Positions 46,381 to 58,264 of a stretch of 64,000 nt of DNA are shown here, piece by piece; position 1 is the first letter of the stretch, and every line of letters starts with the position of its first letter. Both the position numbers and the translations under genes were made by a program. Below the pieces are notes generated by a model that ran no database searches, was not told where the DNA came from, and saw nothing but the letters and a program-made list of their open reading frames with translations. The DNA comes from Nephrotoma appendiculata (taxonomy: Eukaryota; Arthropoda; Insecta; Diptera; Tipulidae): contig OX371225.1 in assembly GCA_947310385.1 (NCBI GenBank), positions 171,425,931 to 171,489,930 of the forward strand, read 5' to 3'.

Positions 46381-47713
46381 CAAATATAATTCAGTCGATG
46401 GAGCGCATGATCCGCCCTCATTTCATTCGTTGAGATATGCTTCATCTTTATCCTACCAGACTCCACATTTACCAGTTCATAATGGTGCCTGATATCTATA
46501 TGTTTTGCTCTGACATGAAAAACGTTATTTGTTGATGCCAGATCAATTGCACGTTTGTTGCTGCAATACATTACAGTTACGGCATCCGCGGCCTCGTCAA
46601 AAGTTATTTTTCAAGTGATTTAAGCCAGAGAGCTTCCTTAATTGCAGACGACGCCGCCATGTATTATGCTGCCATTGTAGATCACGCGACTGTTGGTTGT
46701 TTTTTTAGAACTCCAATTTATCGCTTCATTTTGATGCATAAAAACATAATCGGTGACTCCAATCAGCATCGCAGTGATACTTGAAGTTGTTAGTTTACAG
46801 AATTCTAATTTTGCACTAGTAGTATCCTTTAAATATCGCAGAATTATCTTTACTCCCAAACAATGCTCTTCCGGGATCATTATTGAATCTGCTGACATTG
46901 CTGTTGAAATTTGATTTAAGACACATTGATCTGGAGAGTTTCACATTTGGATCTATGGGCGTTGCACAAGGATTACATTCACTCATATTGAATCTCTGCA
47001 ATATTTCATTTATATACTGCTCCTGATCATTCCATATTTTTCCTCCTGCACGGTCCCGTGTTATCTATATTCCAAGGCAATACCTTGCTTCTCCAATATC
47101 TTTCATCTTAAAATTTTCCATTAATTTGGCTTTGACCGTTGACTTGAGTTGTTGATCTTATCACCTTCTATTTGGTAGTATATGCAAGGATCAACTTTAG
47201 ATTGTAACCTCAACACTGGCGCATAGGATTCATCGTAGTCAACTCCTTTTCGTTGTGAATATCCCTCACAACTATTCTCGCTTTGTATCTATATATTTCC
47301 CCTTCAGCGTTACGTTTCATTTAAAAATCCATTTGCAGTCGATAGGTTTTTTATTAGGTGGCAGATCTGTAAGTTCCCACGTGTCATTTTCAATAAAAGA
47401 CTCATATTCTTCTTTCATTTCATTTTTCCACATTAATCAGCCCTTGACAAAGCTTCTTCGATTGTTGTTGGATCATATAATTCACTGTGGTGAGACATGT
47501 AAGAAACAAAATCTTCGATTTGTTTCGGTTTAGGCTGTCACGACGGTTTTCTCGGTAATGTTCCCACAGATATATCTTCTGTCGATGTTGCTGGAAGATA
47601 TTCGTCATCCGAAGTCACTTGATCTACGTCTTCTATATTACATGAAACGGTTGTATTGTCTGAAGATACATCACTGATTTTATTTGATGAATTGCTACCA
47701 TTAACAGTATATA
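46381..47713 (-). pseudogene. Copia-type pol relic
   Basis: Minus-strand order: DSVGTLPRKPS-like linker (47600), TTIEEAL-like and ENDTWEL-like text (47480-47370), CKWIFK/KRNAEGEIYRYKARIV (near 47300), MSECNPCATPIDPNVKLS (46980), RYLKDTTSAKLEF (46830), DYVFMHQNEAINWSSKK (46720), and the end KHIDIRHHYELVNVESG and RIKMKHISTNEMRAD (46480-46400). These are the integrase linker, reverse transcriptase and RNase H of Copia. The RT palm motifs are deleted. The relic is truncated on its 5' side exactly where foldback element B begins. Confidence 0.8.
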
Positions 47714-48043
47714 AGTGCTCTAAACCTGCACCGACCAAATTAGCCCGCTTCAATGAAACCTGTACTATAATTTGTTACACATTTATTACAATTTATTACA
47801 ACAACTCCCGATTTTATTACAGTTACCGTTTTCGAGGAACGAGTGGTCGGTTTAGCTTGTAATTAAACCTACACCGCCAAAATTGCAACTTTTGATGTAG
47901 CTGTGATATCGGGATGGTTCTTGGACCAGAATTTATTACAAATTAATTACATTGATTAAATAGTTCAAGATCAACCCTATAACTTGACTGAGGGTAAATT
48001 TCACCCCAAACGGTTATTTATGACAAAAACATCGATTTTATCA

Positions 48044-48580
48044 ATATTAATAAATTATTACACCAGACCGCCACCAGATATTGAGTCAAATATTACTCCT
48101 TAGACCTTGTGGAGGGTAGATCAACCTTATGCAGGTGTGTAATAAATTATCTTTGAATCAGGTTACGCGGAAATGGCTCCAAACGGTAAAGGGTTCAAAT
48201 GTCTAATTTAAAGTTCGATTTTATCACCTTCAACAATTTGTTACACCAGACTGCCACTAGGTATTGAGTCAAATGTTACTCCTTGGACCTTGTGGAGAGC
48301 AGATCAACCTTATTCAGATGTGTAATAAATTATCTTTGAATCAGGTTACGCGGAAATGGCTCCAAACGGTGAAAGGTTCAAACGTCTAATTTAAAGTTCG
48401 ATTTTATCACCTTCAACAATTTATTACACCAGACCGCCACCAGACATTGAGTCAAATGTTACTCCTTGGACCTTGTGGAGGGCAGATCATCCTTATACAG
48501 GTGTGTAATAAATTATATTTGTATCAGGTTAGAGGGAATTGGCTCCAAACGGTAAACGCTGTGGAGGGCATTTCAATCCA
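48044..48580. repeat. Left-arm tandem units of element B
   Basis: About three units of 183-187 bases (CACCAGACCGCCACCAGA, GTGTAATAAATTAT, GGAAATGGCTCCAAACGG), opposite in orientation to those at 49283-50752. Confidence 0.8.
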
Positions 48581-49282
48581 GGTGTGTATTAAATGATTTT
48601 TGGCTCCGGTTAAAAGGAATCAATTTGAAATGGTAATAGTTTCAAATAAGTAATTTGAAGGTCGATTTCATCACATTTGATAATTTTTTATACTGGACCG
48701 CCATCAGATTTTAATTTAAATGTTGTTTTTTTGGCCTTGTAAGCCCTTTGAGGGCAGATGAATTGTTTTCAAGTGTTTATTGTATTATTTTTATGTCAGG
48801 TTAGGTTAGACGGAAATAGCTTCAGAATATATGAGGTTCGTAATTTAATGGTCGGTTTTATTATTTTTAATGAGTTATTATTTCAGAGCTTCACCAGATA
48901 AGGGGTCGGGTTGAATTCGAATTTTAGCTTTTTACTTATTAATACATGATTATCAAGATTACTCTTGAAATGACGAAGAAAATGTAAAATTTAGTTTAAA
49001 AAAATTAAAAATTTCGATTTCTATCGATTGAAAAATTTCGTCAAAAGATGTTTATTTATATTTTGCCGCAATGATGATTATTTTAGAAAAATTTATTGTC
49101 GCTAGATTGCAAATTACGAAATAATAGAGTGTAAAATATGTGGTTATTAATTTATTATAATATGCAATGTTTAGATCTGGATCAGCAATAATTAAAAATA
49201 ATGAATTTATTAATTAATTTTACACATATAAACAATATAAGTAAAGTTTAGTAAGCAAGTTAAACGAAATTATTAAATTGTT

Positions 49283-50752
49283 GAAGGTGATAAAATCGAA
49301 CTTTAAATTAGACGTTTGAACCCTTCACCGTTTGGAGCCATTTCCGCGTAACCTGATTCAAAGATAATTTATTACACAGGTGTGTAATATAAGGTTGATC
49401 CACCCTCCACAAGGTCCCAGGAGTAACATTTGACTCAATATCTGGTGGCAGTGTGGTGTAATAAATTGTTGAAGATGATAAAATCGAACTTTAAATTAGA
49501 CGTTTGAACCTTTCACCTTTTGGAGCCAATTCCGCGTAACCTGATTCAAAGATAATTTATTACACACCTATATAAGGTTGATCTGCTCTCCACAAGGTCC
49601 AAGGAGTAACATTTGACTCAATGTCTGGTGGCGGTCTGGTGTAATAAATTGTTGAAGGTGATAAAATCGAACTTTAAATTAGACGTTTGAACCTTTCACC
49701 GTTTGGAGCCATTTCCGCGTAACCTGATTCAAAGATAATTTATTACACATCTGTATAAGGTTGATCCACCCTCCACAAGGTCCCAGGAGTAACATTTGAC
49801 TCAATATCTGGTGGCAGTGTGGTGTAATAAATTGTTGAAGGTGATAAAATCGAACTTTAAATTAGACGTTTGAACCTTTCACCTTTTGGAGCCAATTCCG
49901 CGTAACCTGATTCAAAGATAATTTATTACACACCTATATAAGGTTGATCTGCTCTCCACAAGGTCCAAGGAGTAACATTTGACTCAATGTCTGGTGGCGG
50001 TCTGGTGTAATAAATTGTTGAAGGTGATAAAATCGAACTTTAAATTAGACGTTTGAACCTTTCACCGTTTGGAGCCATTTCCGCGTAACCTGATTCAAAG
50101 ATAATTTATTACACACCTGTATAAGGTTGATCCACCCTCCACAAGGTCCCAGGAGTAACATTTGACTCAATATCTGGTGGCAGTGTGGTGTAATAAATTG
50201 TTGAAGGTGATAAAATCGAACATTAAATTAGACGTTTGAACCTTTCACCTTTTGGAGCCAATTCCGCGTAACCTGATTCAAAGATAATTTATTACACACC
50301 TATATAAGGTTGATCTGCTCTCCACAAGGTCCAAGGAGTAACATTTGACTCAATGTCTGGTGGCGGTCTGGTGTAATAAATTGTTGAAGGTGATAAAATC
50401 GAACTTTAAATTAGACGTTTGAACCTTTCACCGTTTGGAGCCATTTCCGCGTAACTTGATTCAAAGATAATTTATTACACATCTGTATAAGGTTGATCTG
50501 CCCTCCACAAGGTCCAAGGAGTAACATTTGACTCAATGTCTGGTGGCGGTCTGGTGTAATAAATTGTTGAAGGTGATAAAATCGTACTTTAAATTAGACG
50601 TTTGAACCTTTCATCGTTTGGAGCCATTTCCGCGTAACCTGATTCAAAGATAATTGATTACACATCTGTATAAGGTTAATCTGCCCTCCACAAGGTCCAA
50701 GGAGTAACATTTGACTCAATATCTAGTGGCGGTCTGGTGTGATAATTTATTA
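49283..50752. repeat. 183-base tandem array with dimeric higher-order pattern
   Basis: Units begin at 49283, 49471, 49654, 49837, 50020, 50203, 50386 and 50569. All steps after the first (188) are exactly 183. Two variants alternate. One has CACCGTTTGGAGCCATTTCC, CCACCCTCC and GGTGGCAGTGTGG; the other has CACCTTTTGGAGCCAATTCC, CTGCTCTCC and GGTGGCGGTCTGG. The alternation holds for the first six units, giving a 366-base higher-order repeat. The last two units are mixed. Confidence 0.9.
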
Positions 50753-51086
50753 ATATTGGTAAAATCGATGTTTTTGTCATAAATAACCGTTTGGGGTGAA
50801 ATTTACCCTCAGTCAAGTTATAGGGTTGATATTGAACTATTTAATCAATGTAATTAATTTGTAATAAATTCTGGTCCAAGAACCATCCCGATATCACAGC
50901 TACATCAAAAGTTGCAATTTTGGCGGTGTAGGTTTAATTATAAGCTAAACCGACCACTCGTTCCTCGAAAACGGTAACTGTAATAAAATCGGGAGTTGTT
51001 GTAATAAATTGTATGAAATATGTAACAAATTATAGTACAGGTTTCACTGAGGCGGGCTAATTTGGTCGGTGCAGGTTTAGAGCACT

Positions 51087-51769
51087 GGTACCATGTACTG
51101 TTTTGTGATATCCTGTTTTGTGACATCCTGTTTTAGCACATCCTGTTGTGAAATGTGTCGTTTCGTATGGGACCCATGCCGTGCTAAGAAAAAAAGTCGT
51201 ATTTGTCTCTTTGTTATATTGAGTAATTTCAATTTTAATGTTATGGTTTACCACGGCTTAATACTAAACTCTTATTATATAAACGTAATTTTATGGCATT
51301 TAAAGAAGGATATGGAACTTTTCAGTTAAGCAGATAAATAGGCATTCGTTCGCTGAATCCAAATATGTCTCTGATTAATTTTTCGATTTTTGGCGTTTGT
51401 AACTTTCCTCTTTACGACGGCAGAATTGGACTCAGGTGTAGCAGCTCATATTTCTTCAAGTTGTTTTCCAATTTCACCAATTTTCCAATTTCGACTGGAT
51501 ATTCTATTTACTTTTGCAAGGGAAATTAGAAATAAATAAAAAAAATTCAAAGGAGCTATTCAATCCAATGGGCTCTAACCTCTTAAAAGTTGTCTGAAAA
51601 GTTTCGACTTTAGTATTGGATACCATTTAAAATTGTTTATTATTCAATATATTGTATTTAGTTTACCAATTTCTACAATTCTTTGTGATCAATAATTTTG
51701 CATTTTTATTATAGCCAACAAGAGAAGCTAATATGCCATTGAGAAAACGTATACTACGGATCACGAGAA
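51087..51769. other. No recognised gene
   Basis: Next to element B a short repeat (ACATCCTGTTTTG type, about 17 bases, four copies at 51105-51150) is seen. The rest is A+T-rich. Confidence 0.45.
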
Positions 51770-52246
51770 ATGCTTACTGAAAGAGAATTCGTCGAAATAT
51801 TCAAAAGGATTAATTTTATAAAATGCGGCGCACTAGAAATGTGCCACACAAGATTCGGCAATCTATGGAAGATTCAAGTGAAGATGAGCATGTTACGTAT
51901 TTATTTTATAAACTCCTTCGTAATAATGAGAACCATCAATCTATGGAAGATTCAAGCAAAGATGAACGTATTTCCTTGTCAAATATATATATTCATAATA
52001 TCATTGAAGAATCAAGTGAAGATGAGGACATATTCATGTCAAATAGATCTTCGGTCAACCCCGAGCAACAAACTTTTCCCAATCCTTTGTTTTTCAGTTC
52101 TAGCTACATTTCAAAAATACGCCAATATTATAAAGTGGATGTTGGATGTAATAAATGCATCGAATAATGCAAATTCCACAAACATCGAGCAAGTCCGTTG
52201 CCTCGTAGTTCGTGACTTTTTTAGAAGACTTCACGAAAAAAAATAA
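51770..52246 (+). other. Two overlapping open frames with an internal duplication, unrecognised
   Basis: Frame 51823-52167 contains QSMEDSSEDE, QSMEDSSKDE and EESSEDED at regular intervals of about 30-40 residues, so an acidic segment was duplicated. The other frame (51770-52246) ends in IEQVRCLVVRDFFRRLHEKK, which looks protein-like, and the downstream part of a gene may have shifted frame. A splice-acceptor-like TTTTTATTATAG lies at about 51703-51714. No family was recognised. It may be the accessory protein of a DNA transposon or a gene relic. Confidence 0.35.
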
Positions 52247-52444
52247 TTAGAAAAAGCCATGATGATGAGAGCGAAATATGTTTTTAAATTAAATTTATAA
52301 TTACAGTTATGAAAGAATAATACGTTAACTTGAAAATGGAAAAAAATTACTTAATGGATTGATTTTTATTTAAATAAATACAAATGAAAGCAAATGAATT
52401 GAAATTCTGTAAATGTTTATTTTAATTTAACATATAACGACTGC

Positions 52445-52765
52445 CAAATATTATCTGCCGTGTCTGCCAATTTTCATCCGCTATGTCCGCCAAATGTCAT
52501 CAGTTGTGTTCGCCAAACGGTATCCACCATTTCCGCCAATAGGCATCCGCCGTGTCCACCAAATGTCATCCGCCATATCCTCCAATAGGCATCCGCCGTG
52601 TCCGCCAAATGTAAGCCGCCATGTTCGCCAATAGGCATCCGTTGTATCCGCCAATAGGCATCCGCCATGTTCGCCGAGTGTCACCCGCCATGTTCGCCAA
52701 ATGTCATCCGCCATGTCAGTCAAATGACATCCGCCATATCTGCCAAATGTCAATTGTCGTGTATG
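52445..52765. repeat. 23-base satellite array
   Basis: About 13 units of the type CATCCGCCATGTCCGCCAAATGT follow each other at 23-base steps with moderate divergence. Alternate units often end in CCAATAGG. The array is much richer in G+C than its surroundings. Minus-strand frames (52474-52780) rich in Gly/Trp/His are translations of this array. Confidence 0.85.
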
Positions 52766-55266
52766 CATTATGGCAGACATACGGAGGGACTATAGGCATG
52801 CCAAATGGCATACACTCGGCATGCCAAAGGCAGCCGTTTTTATCTGCCTACGGCAACCGTGAATTGCCAAAAACCTGCCCGAAAATGTACTTTGTGTTTA
52901 CCGGGAGTGGTCGTTTGAAAATTTCGTACAGGTGTATAGTTAAATATAGTTTTAATTTCAATTACTTGAGGCTGGAGGAGATGGTAGTTTTTATTTAGTT
53001 CAGTTAAGTGTATTGTTGCGAAATTGTGGTATTTTTGAAAAGAAATGATTAAATAGTGACAAGTTTTGTAAAAAATTTAATTTCCCTGGTAAAAGAAAAA
53101 GTTATCCATTTGTCTTTTAATATAGAGTTTATAGTAATGACTAAAACGAAAAAAATTTGGAAATTTATAAGATTTAGGATAATTTTAAACGTACTTGCTA
53201 ATGTCACTTATTTATGATGTACAGATTTAAAATTAATTTTTAAAAATTTGTAAGACCGCCAATTTGAACTGGAAAACTACAAGATGGTAACCTCTTATTG
53301 AAAAAACAATGGCCAAAACTACAAAAAACTAATATGCTACATTTTCTACGAATTGTCTACCAATATCTACGCATAAACCAATTGCGTCGATAGTGTACGA
53401 CATCATCATGCAGATAATTCAACCACACTATTCACCAAAAAGCTTAAAATGCCGTTGGGCGTAAAAATGCATTTTGGTTTATGCCAGTTCTCAAATTGTT
53501 AACACCACTCATGATCTGCATATTTTTTCTACAACTACCAGTTCCCGGTCTTATTAATTGTTTACTTATTTTTTGATTTATTTTCTGGCTTTTCATAATT
53601 TGCTTTTAAATTACCATTATTTCAATTTCTAATTCACTTTAACAATTTCTTTTACTTACGTAAACCTTAAATAATTACAGAATTCACTGTATTGGAAAAT
53701 CACATTTCAATGCTTTCGTCTTCTTATAACAACAATTTATTATGAAAGGAACTATGCAAAATTAAAATGCACATTACAGTCAATTATTTTTCACTTGTTT
53801 ATTTAACTATGCTAACTGCATAACATCGAATAGCTTCCTCATTTAGAAAACTATTCACAATACAACAAGTACGAGTATATACGAAGATATATAGTTAATA
53901 GCAACACATTTTTTTCTTGCATTGTAACAATTAAAACCATTAAAGTCCTAAGATTTTATTTTATAATCTTAAGCAATAGCACAAAAAATTTAAATCGTAA
54001 AAAATAATAATGGAACTTTGGAAAGAAGGAAGTTCAGTTAAATTAAATAAGATGATTGGTAATCGCAAACATAGCAAAATAAAATATTACCGACTTTTAT
54101 TTTATTGTTACCGATGAATTAAATTATAAATCATTTTTTTTCTACCTTGTTAAAATACTTTAGAAGTTTATAAAATAGATCGTAATTAAGATATATTTTA
54201 AGATTAGATAAAATAAAATTAACATTTTTGGAATAATTTAGACGCGCGGTGATGAATATATGGAAATTAAGTTAAATCAAATGTTTTGGTGAATAAATGA
54301 TTTAATTAAATTAAGATGTATAAACCACCTGCGCTGCTGTCTAGCGTTAGAGAATTGTTTTAATTATAATAAAATTAGATGGCCAACGGAGCATAATACT
54401 CATGTGTAAATTTGTCATACAGATATGTTGGCATTTTTAATTAAATATACTGTAGTTGACAGTGAAGTTAATATATTGATGTGACTGGTGCACAGCTGGA
54501 GATTATCACATTGAATTTATTATAACGAGTATGATTAAATATTCAATCGTTTGTTTAAATTTATTGGGCGTGCATGAACCATCCGCATTTGGTAAAGCCA
54601 AAGCTTTTGAGTTATATTCACCTATAAGTTGACAAGCACGGCATTAGTATAAATCGACAAAGAATATATTATTATCAACTTTTATTTGAATGCCGTATAA
54701 ATTCATATAAAAAATATTTAAATTTACATTCCGGTTACACTAATGCAAATTAACAATCTAAATTTAAATTGCATATGCTTTCTAAAGTTATTTTTAGCCC
54801 GAATGCCCAATCGTTTTACCGTCTACCGCGATTATACTGACAACTTGTCCTCTAAATTAATTCTCTACATGGTTTAACATTTTAAAAGTTGGCACTTTAT
54901 AATTTTCTCCTCGCTTCGTGAGCAATCGTGCTCATTTTGTGGAGCCAGAATGGAAAAAGCCCAACTAAAATATCGTAGCTGGTTGTTATTAGTTGATTTC
55001 AGGACTTTGTTTGAGTAGGTTTTACGCTACTTGTAAATTAAATAAATTGCCTGGCAACTTCAGTAACTCGTGGACAAAAATGTTTAATATTGCTTGATTA
55101 AAATTGGTTAATTCAAGATTTATTTGGTTCGAACTAACTTATTTGAAGGCCAACAATTATTCTTCTCTAGAAGATACTTATTGAGGATTTATTAAAACCA
55201 TGTAAATGAGAGGAAAAGATAAGTTAACTCGTGGTTTTCAAAAAATTAACTCGTTTAAATTACCGG
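52766..55266. other. 2.5 kb without a recognised gene
   Basis: Unique-looking A+T-rich sequence with only short frames. No repeat shared with other parts of the window was noticed. Confidence 0.5.
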
Positions 55267-55520
55267 ACAAGTGGTGCAGTGATTACAGCTTCGTTACATG
55301 GACCGGTAGGTACTGGGTTCGAATCCCACCAGGGCTGGATACAAAGCGAATCTTCGTCATCGAATACGATTGATGATTGAATAAACACGACCAACGCAAA
55401 ATTCCACACTCGATACTCATTGTTCCGATGGTTTTTTGAATTATTAAAGAAATTAATGAGTTTAGCCCCAGAGACACTTCTATACGTGTAGGGTCATATC
55501 GCAAATCAAAACACGCAAAT
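55267..55520 (+). repeat. tRNA-derived SINE
   Basis: GTGGTGCAGTGATTACAGC (A-box region, 55271) and GGTTCGAATCCCACC (B-box, 55316) form an RNA polymerase III promoter. A body follows (CATTGTTCCGATGGTTTTTT, CACTTCTATACGTGTAGG). The tRNA-like head lacks a pairable acceptor stem. Part of the body is repeated downstream. Confidence 0.7.
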
Positions 55521-55569
55521 AGTCTTGAAATTTCTTGTCCAAATTTTAAACACTAAACCAAGATGAAAA

Positions 55570-55680
55570 CACTAAATTCCACTCATTGTTCCGATGATTT
55601 TTTTCAATTATTAAAGAATTAAGTGAATTTGACCAACGACACTTCCACGTGTAGGCCCATATCGCCAATCTCAGCAAGCA
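55570..55680 (+). repeat. Partial second copy of the SINE body
   Basis: CCACTCATTGTTCCGATGAT to GGCCCATATCGCCAATC repeats 55405-55505 without the tRNA-like head. Confidence 0.7.
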
Positions 55681-55849
55681 GTGTTTTGCATTTTTGAAGT
55701 GAAACTTCTTTTGTACCGGGGTGATTTTAAAATCGATGAAACAAAAGAAAAAATTACAAGCAAAAAATGAAAAAGCGATAAGAAACAAAAATTCGACAGT
55801 TTTTCTTTTTTTTCATACTCGATTGAAAAAAAAATAATTTTGTTGTTAT

Positions 55850-57690
55850 TTTTCACGGGCCCTACCGGATGCGGTAAAACGTTTGTGATCAGACTATTGA
55901 TTGAAGTTTATAATCGGTATGATGAAAACGATGGATTTTGCAACACTTATCACTTGCGCTTCAACTGGTAAAGCTGTTGCGGCTATTGATGGGACAACGA
56001 TACACAGTGCACTAAAAAAAGTTGCTTCCTTTGTCATTTGAAGTGGGACAGCAATATAGATCACTATTTAAATACGTCCGCGTTTTGATTATCGATGAAA
56101 TTAGTGTGATTGGAGCCGAGTTGTTGTCTCAAATAGATTCGAGATTAAAACAAATCACCGGTAACTTTCAAGACAATTTTGGAGGATTAAATTTAATTTT
56201 GATTGGCGATCTACGTCAACTACCGCCGGTTTGCGCTACTCCGATTAAGAAACAAATCAAGCGACAAATAGCAGGTCCAATACTTTGGCAAGGATTGAAA
56301 TTCTTTGTACTCAGCGAAGTGATGCGACAAGCCAATCGAACTTTTTCAACAATATTAACAAAAATTGCTGAGAGCTGTTACATGAGAACGAGTTTGAATT
56401 AATTGAATCATCCGTCAAAAGTTATACAAAATGTCAACAATTGATACAGGAGGTTTGCCTTATGAAATTACATTGGTTATAAATAAACCATATATCATAA
56501 CATCTAATATCGACGTATCAGATGGATTGGCGAATATTGCGACGGGAAAATTGATTTACATCGAACATAACGACAAGGGAGAGTTAGGTCGTTTATGGCT
56601 GGAATTCCGTGGCTATCCCAAAACTGGTGAAAAAATCCTAAGAAAGGTAGCGGCATCAATACAAAGGCACCATCTTAATCGACTGGCAGTACCACCAATG
56701 CCTAATAAAACAGTCATCATAAAACGTAATCATTTTCCACTATAGTCTCTGTGTGTGCAATAAAAATTCATAAGTCCCTGGGAGGTACATTTAATCAAAT
56801 TGAATATAAATGAATATGATAAAACACATGCTCAACAGCTCATGTGCTTCGCACGTTCCGAAAAAAAATAATAAAATTGTTTATCATGATCGAAGAGCAA
56901 CAGTGTTCACACTGAAATTGCAAGCTGAATTTCAAAGGCTGAACCTGAATAGACTTGAGACTATTGAGAAAACATTATTTGATTTCATAAATACGATTAA
57001 AGGATTGTCACTATTTACCTTCAAATGCCAAAGTTTATGTGCTCATGTAGAAGATCTTCAATTAGACAAGATATCATCGTTGTCGAATTTTCCAATTTTT
57101 TCGGAGACGTGGGTGGATAATGGCAACATTGTAGAAATTCCAAATTTCGATAATGTCGATCAATATAAAAGGTCAAATATAAGAGCAGGTGGCGTTGCTA
57201 TCTTCCATAATGTAACTGATGGAACCCGTGTTGTCACCCTACAAATTGACATCAATGCACTTCAACTGGAATCCTTGTCGGTTCAGGTCTCTAACGTGGG
57301 AGAAATATGTGCTTGCGAAAGCAGATTAGACCATGACACATTTGTAATTATTGCGGGGATTTACATTTCTCCCAACCAATCGATGGAAAATATTATTTAA
57401 TTTATCCACGAGAATTTGATAAAGTATACGCCAAAAATATCACGAATTCTGAAAAAAAAGTTATTATAAAATTCCAATGATTTTGAATGGGAATTTCAAT
57501 GTGAATTTTGCATTAGATACAGTGCTCTCTTTGATTCAATTCCTCAAAACAGAATTAAATTTAAAAATGTGCAGCAGTCGTACTGAATCGACAACGCGAT
57601 CGTTATCGACGCAGCCTTTCAATGATATATTGATATAATTATTTAGTTACCATAAACCACTCGTGTCATTCGTCGAAATAGAAAACATCG
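55850..57690 (+). pseudogene. Helentron helicase-endonuclease relic
   Basis: A Pif1-like helicase starts with FTGPTGCGKTFVIRLL (Walker A, 55852). After frameshifts come ASTGKA and TTIHSALKK. The frame 56022-56402 gives RVLIIDEISVIGAELLSQID (Walker B) and LILIGDLRQLPPV. The frame 56431-56745 gives LPYEITLVINKPYIITSNI and DVSDGLANIATGKL. A frame at 56810-57400 continues into an AP-like endonuclease (LSNFPIFSETWVD, GGVAIFHNV, ITPNQS-like end), then LNGNFNVNF near 57485 and FSYHKPLVSFVEIE near 57645. Helicase followed by endonuclease is the layout of Helentrons. The Rep domain is absent and the metal-binding Asp of GDFN is Asn, so it is inactive. Confidence 0.8.
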
Positions 57691-57754
57691 AGTCGGAATA
57701 ATAAAATGTTAAAAAAAATTTTGTTTGTTGTTTTGTATTATGATGAATAAACCC

Positions 57755-58225
57755 TCTAATTATCCCACAACTGATACAGCATTTGTCTCATTCTCTCGCT
57801 GCTTAGATTCCGGAAAATTTTACTTCTACTGCGTGTGAACTGCACACAATTTTTTTGGATGGTAACATTTATCTGACCACTACTGTATTTAAATGTTTGG
57901 CAAAATAAAAAAATCGTAGATTGCCCATAGATTTCCATCACACGGAAACTGTTTGTTGGGTCACCCCCAATGTACCAGCAAGCTTCTCTTCCATTCGAGT
58001 CTGATCTTCATCGAACAATGCTCCTCGATGCCTCGAACAATTTTTTTCGCTGTCCGAAGTGGAATTTATCTTCAGCACTAAAATTTTCATTTTTGAACGG
58101 TCGAAACCATTCTCTACATGGATTATGGGGTTGGAGAATTGGCACCGTAAACTTCCACAAGCAATCGATGTGCATCAGCTGCACTTTTTTTACAAACTCC
58201 AGATACTATTACAAATTGACAACAC
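57755..58225 (-). pseudogene. Mariner-type transposase N-terminal relic
   Basis: On the minus strand CREWFRPFKNENFSAED and, after a frameshift, LFDEDQTRMEEKLAGTLG and VTQQTVSV are read, followed by a stop and KSMGN. This corresponds to the DNA-binding region of mariner transposases (WFxxFKxGxF, LAExLGVTQQxxSxRLKxMG). The catalytic part is not recognisable. Confidence 0.7.
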
Positions 58226-58264
58226 TAAATTCTACACTGGGTATTTGTGGTTCCTAACATTTTC

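Larger units (their letters stand above)
47714..51086. mobile_element. Foldback-like element B (3.4 kb)
   Basis: Ends AGTGCTCTAAACCTGCACCG and the exact inverse (to 51086) begin two arms of about 330 bases that are highly similar to element A (TAGCCCGC, ATCGGGATGGTTCTTGGACC). Tandem units follow: about three in the left arm (48044-48580) and eight in the right arm (49283-50752). The centre (48580-49270) holds diverged units and A+T-rich unique sequence. The flanking nine bases, CAGTATATA and GGTACCATG, do not match, so no target duplication is visible. No protein is encoded. Confidence 0.8.

Noticed and set aside
46121..46492. 123-codon frame as a host gene
   Set aside because: Upstream sequence in shifted frames reads as a Gypsy-type gag, so it is more likely a retroelement relic.
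49283..50752. CRISPR-like regular array
   Set aside because: Units are contiguous 183-base tandem repeats without unique spacers, in an insect foldback element.
52474..52780. Two overlapping Gly/Trp-rich proteins
   Set aside because: Both are phase-shifted translations of the 23-base satellite.
55267..55340. tRNA gene
   Set aside because: A- and B-box are present but no acceptor stem pairs, and a SINE-like body follows and is repeated downstream.
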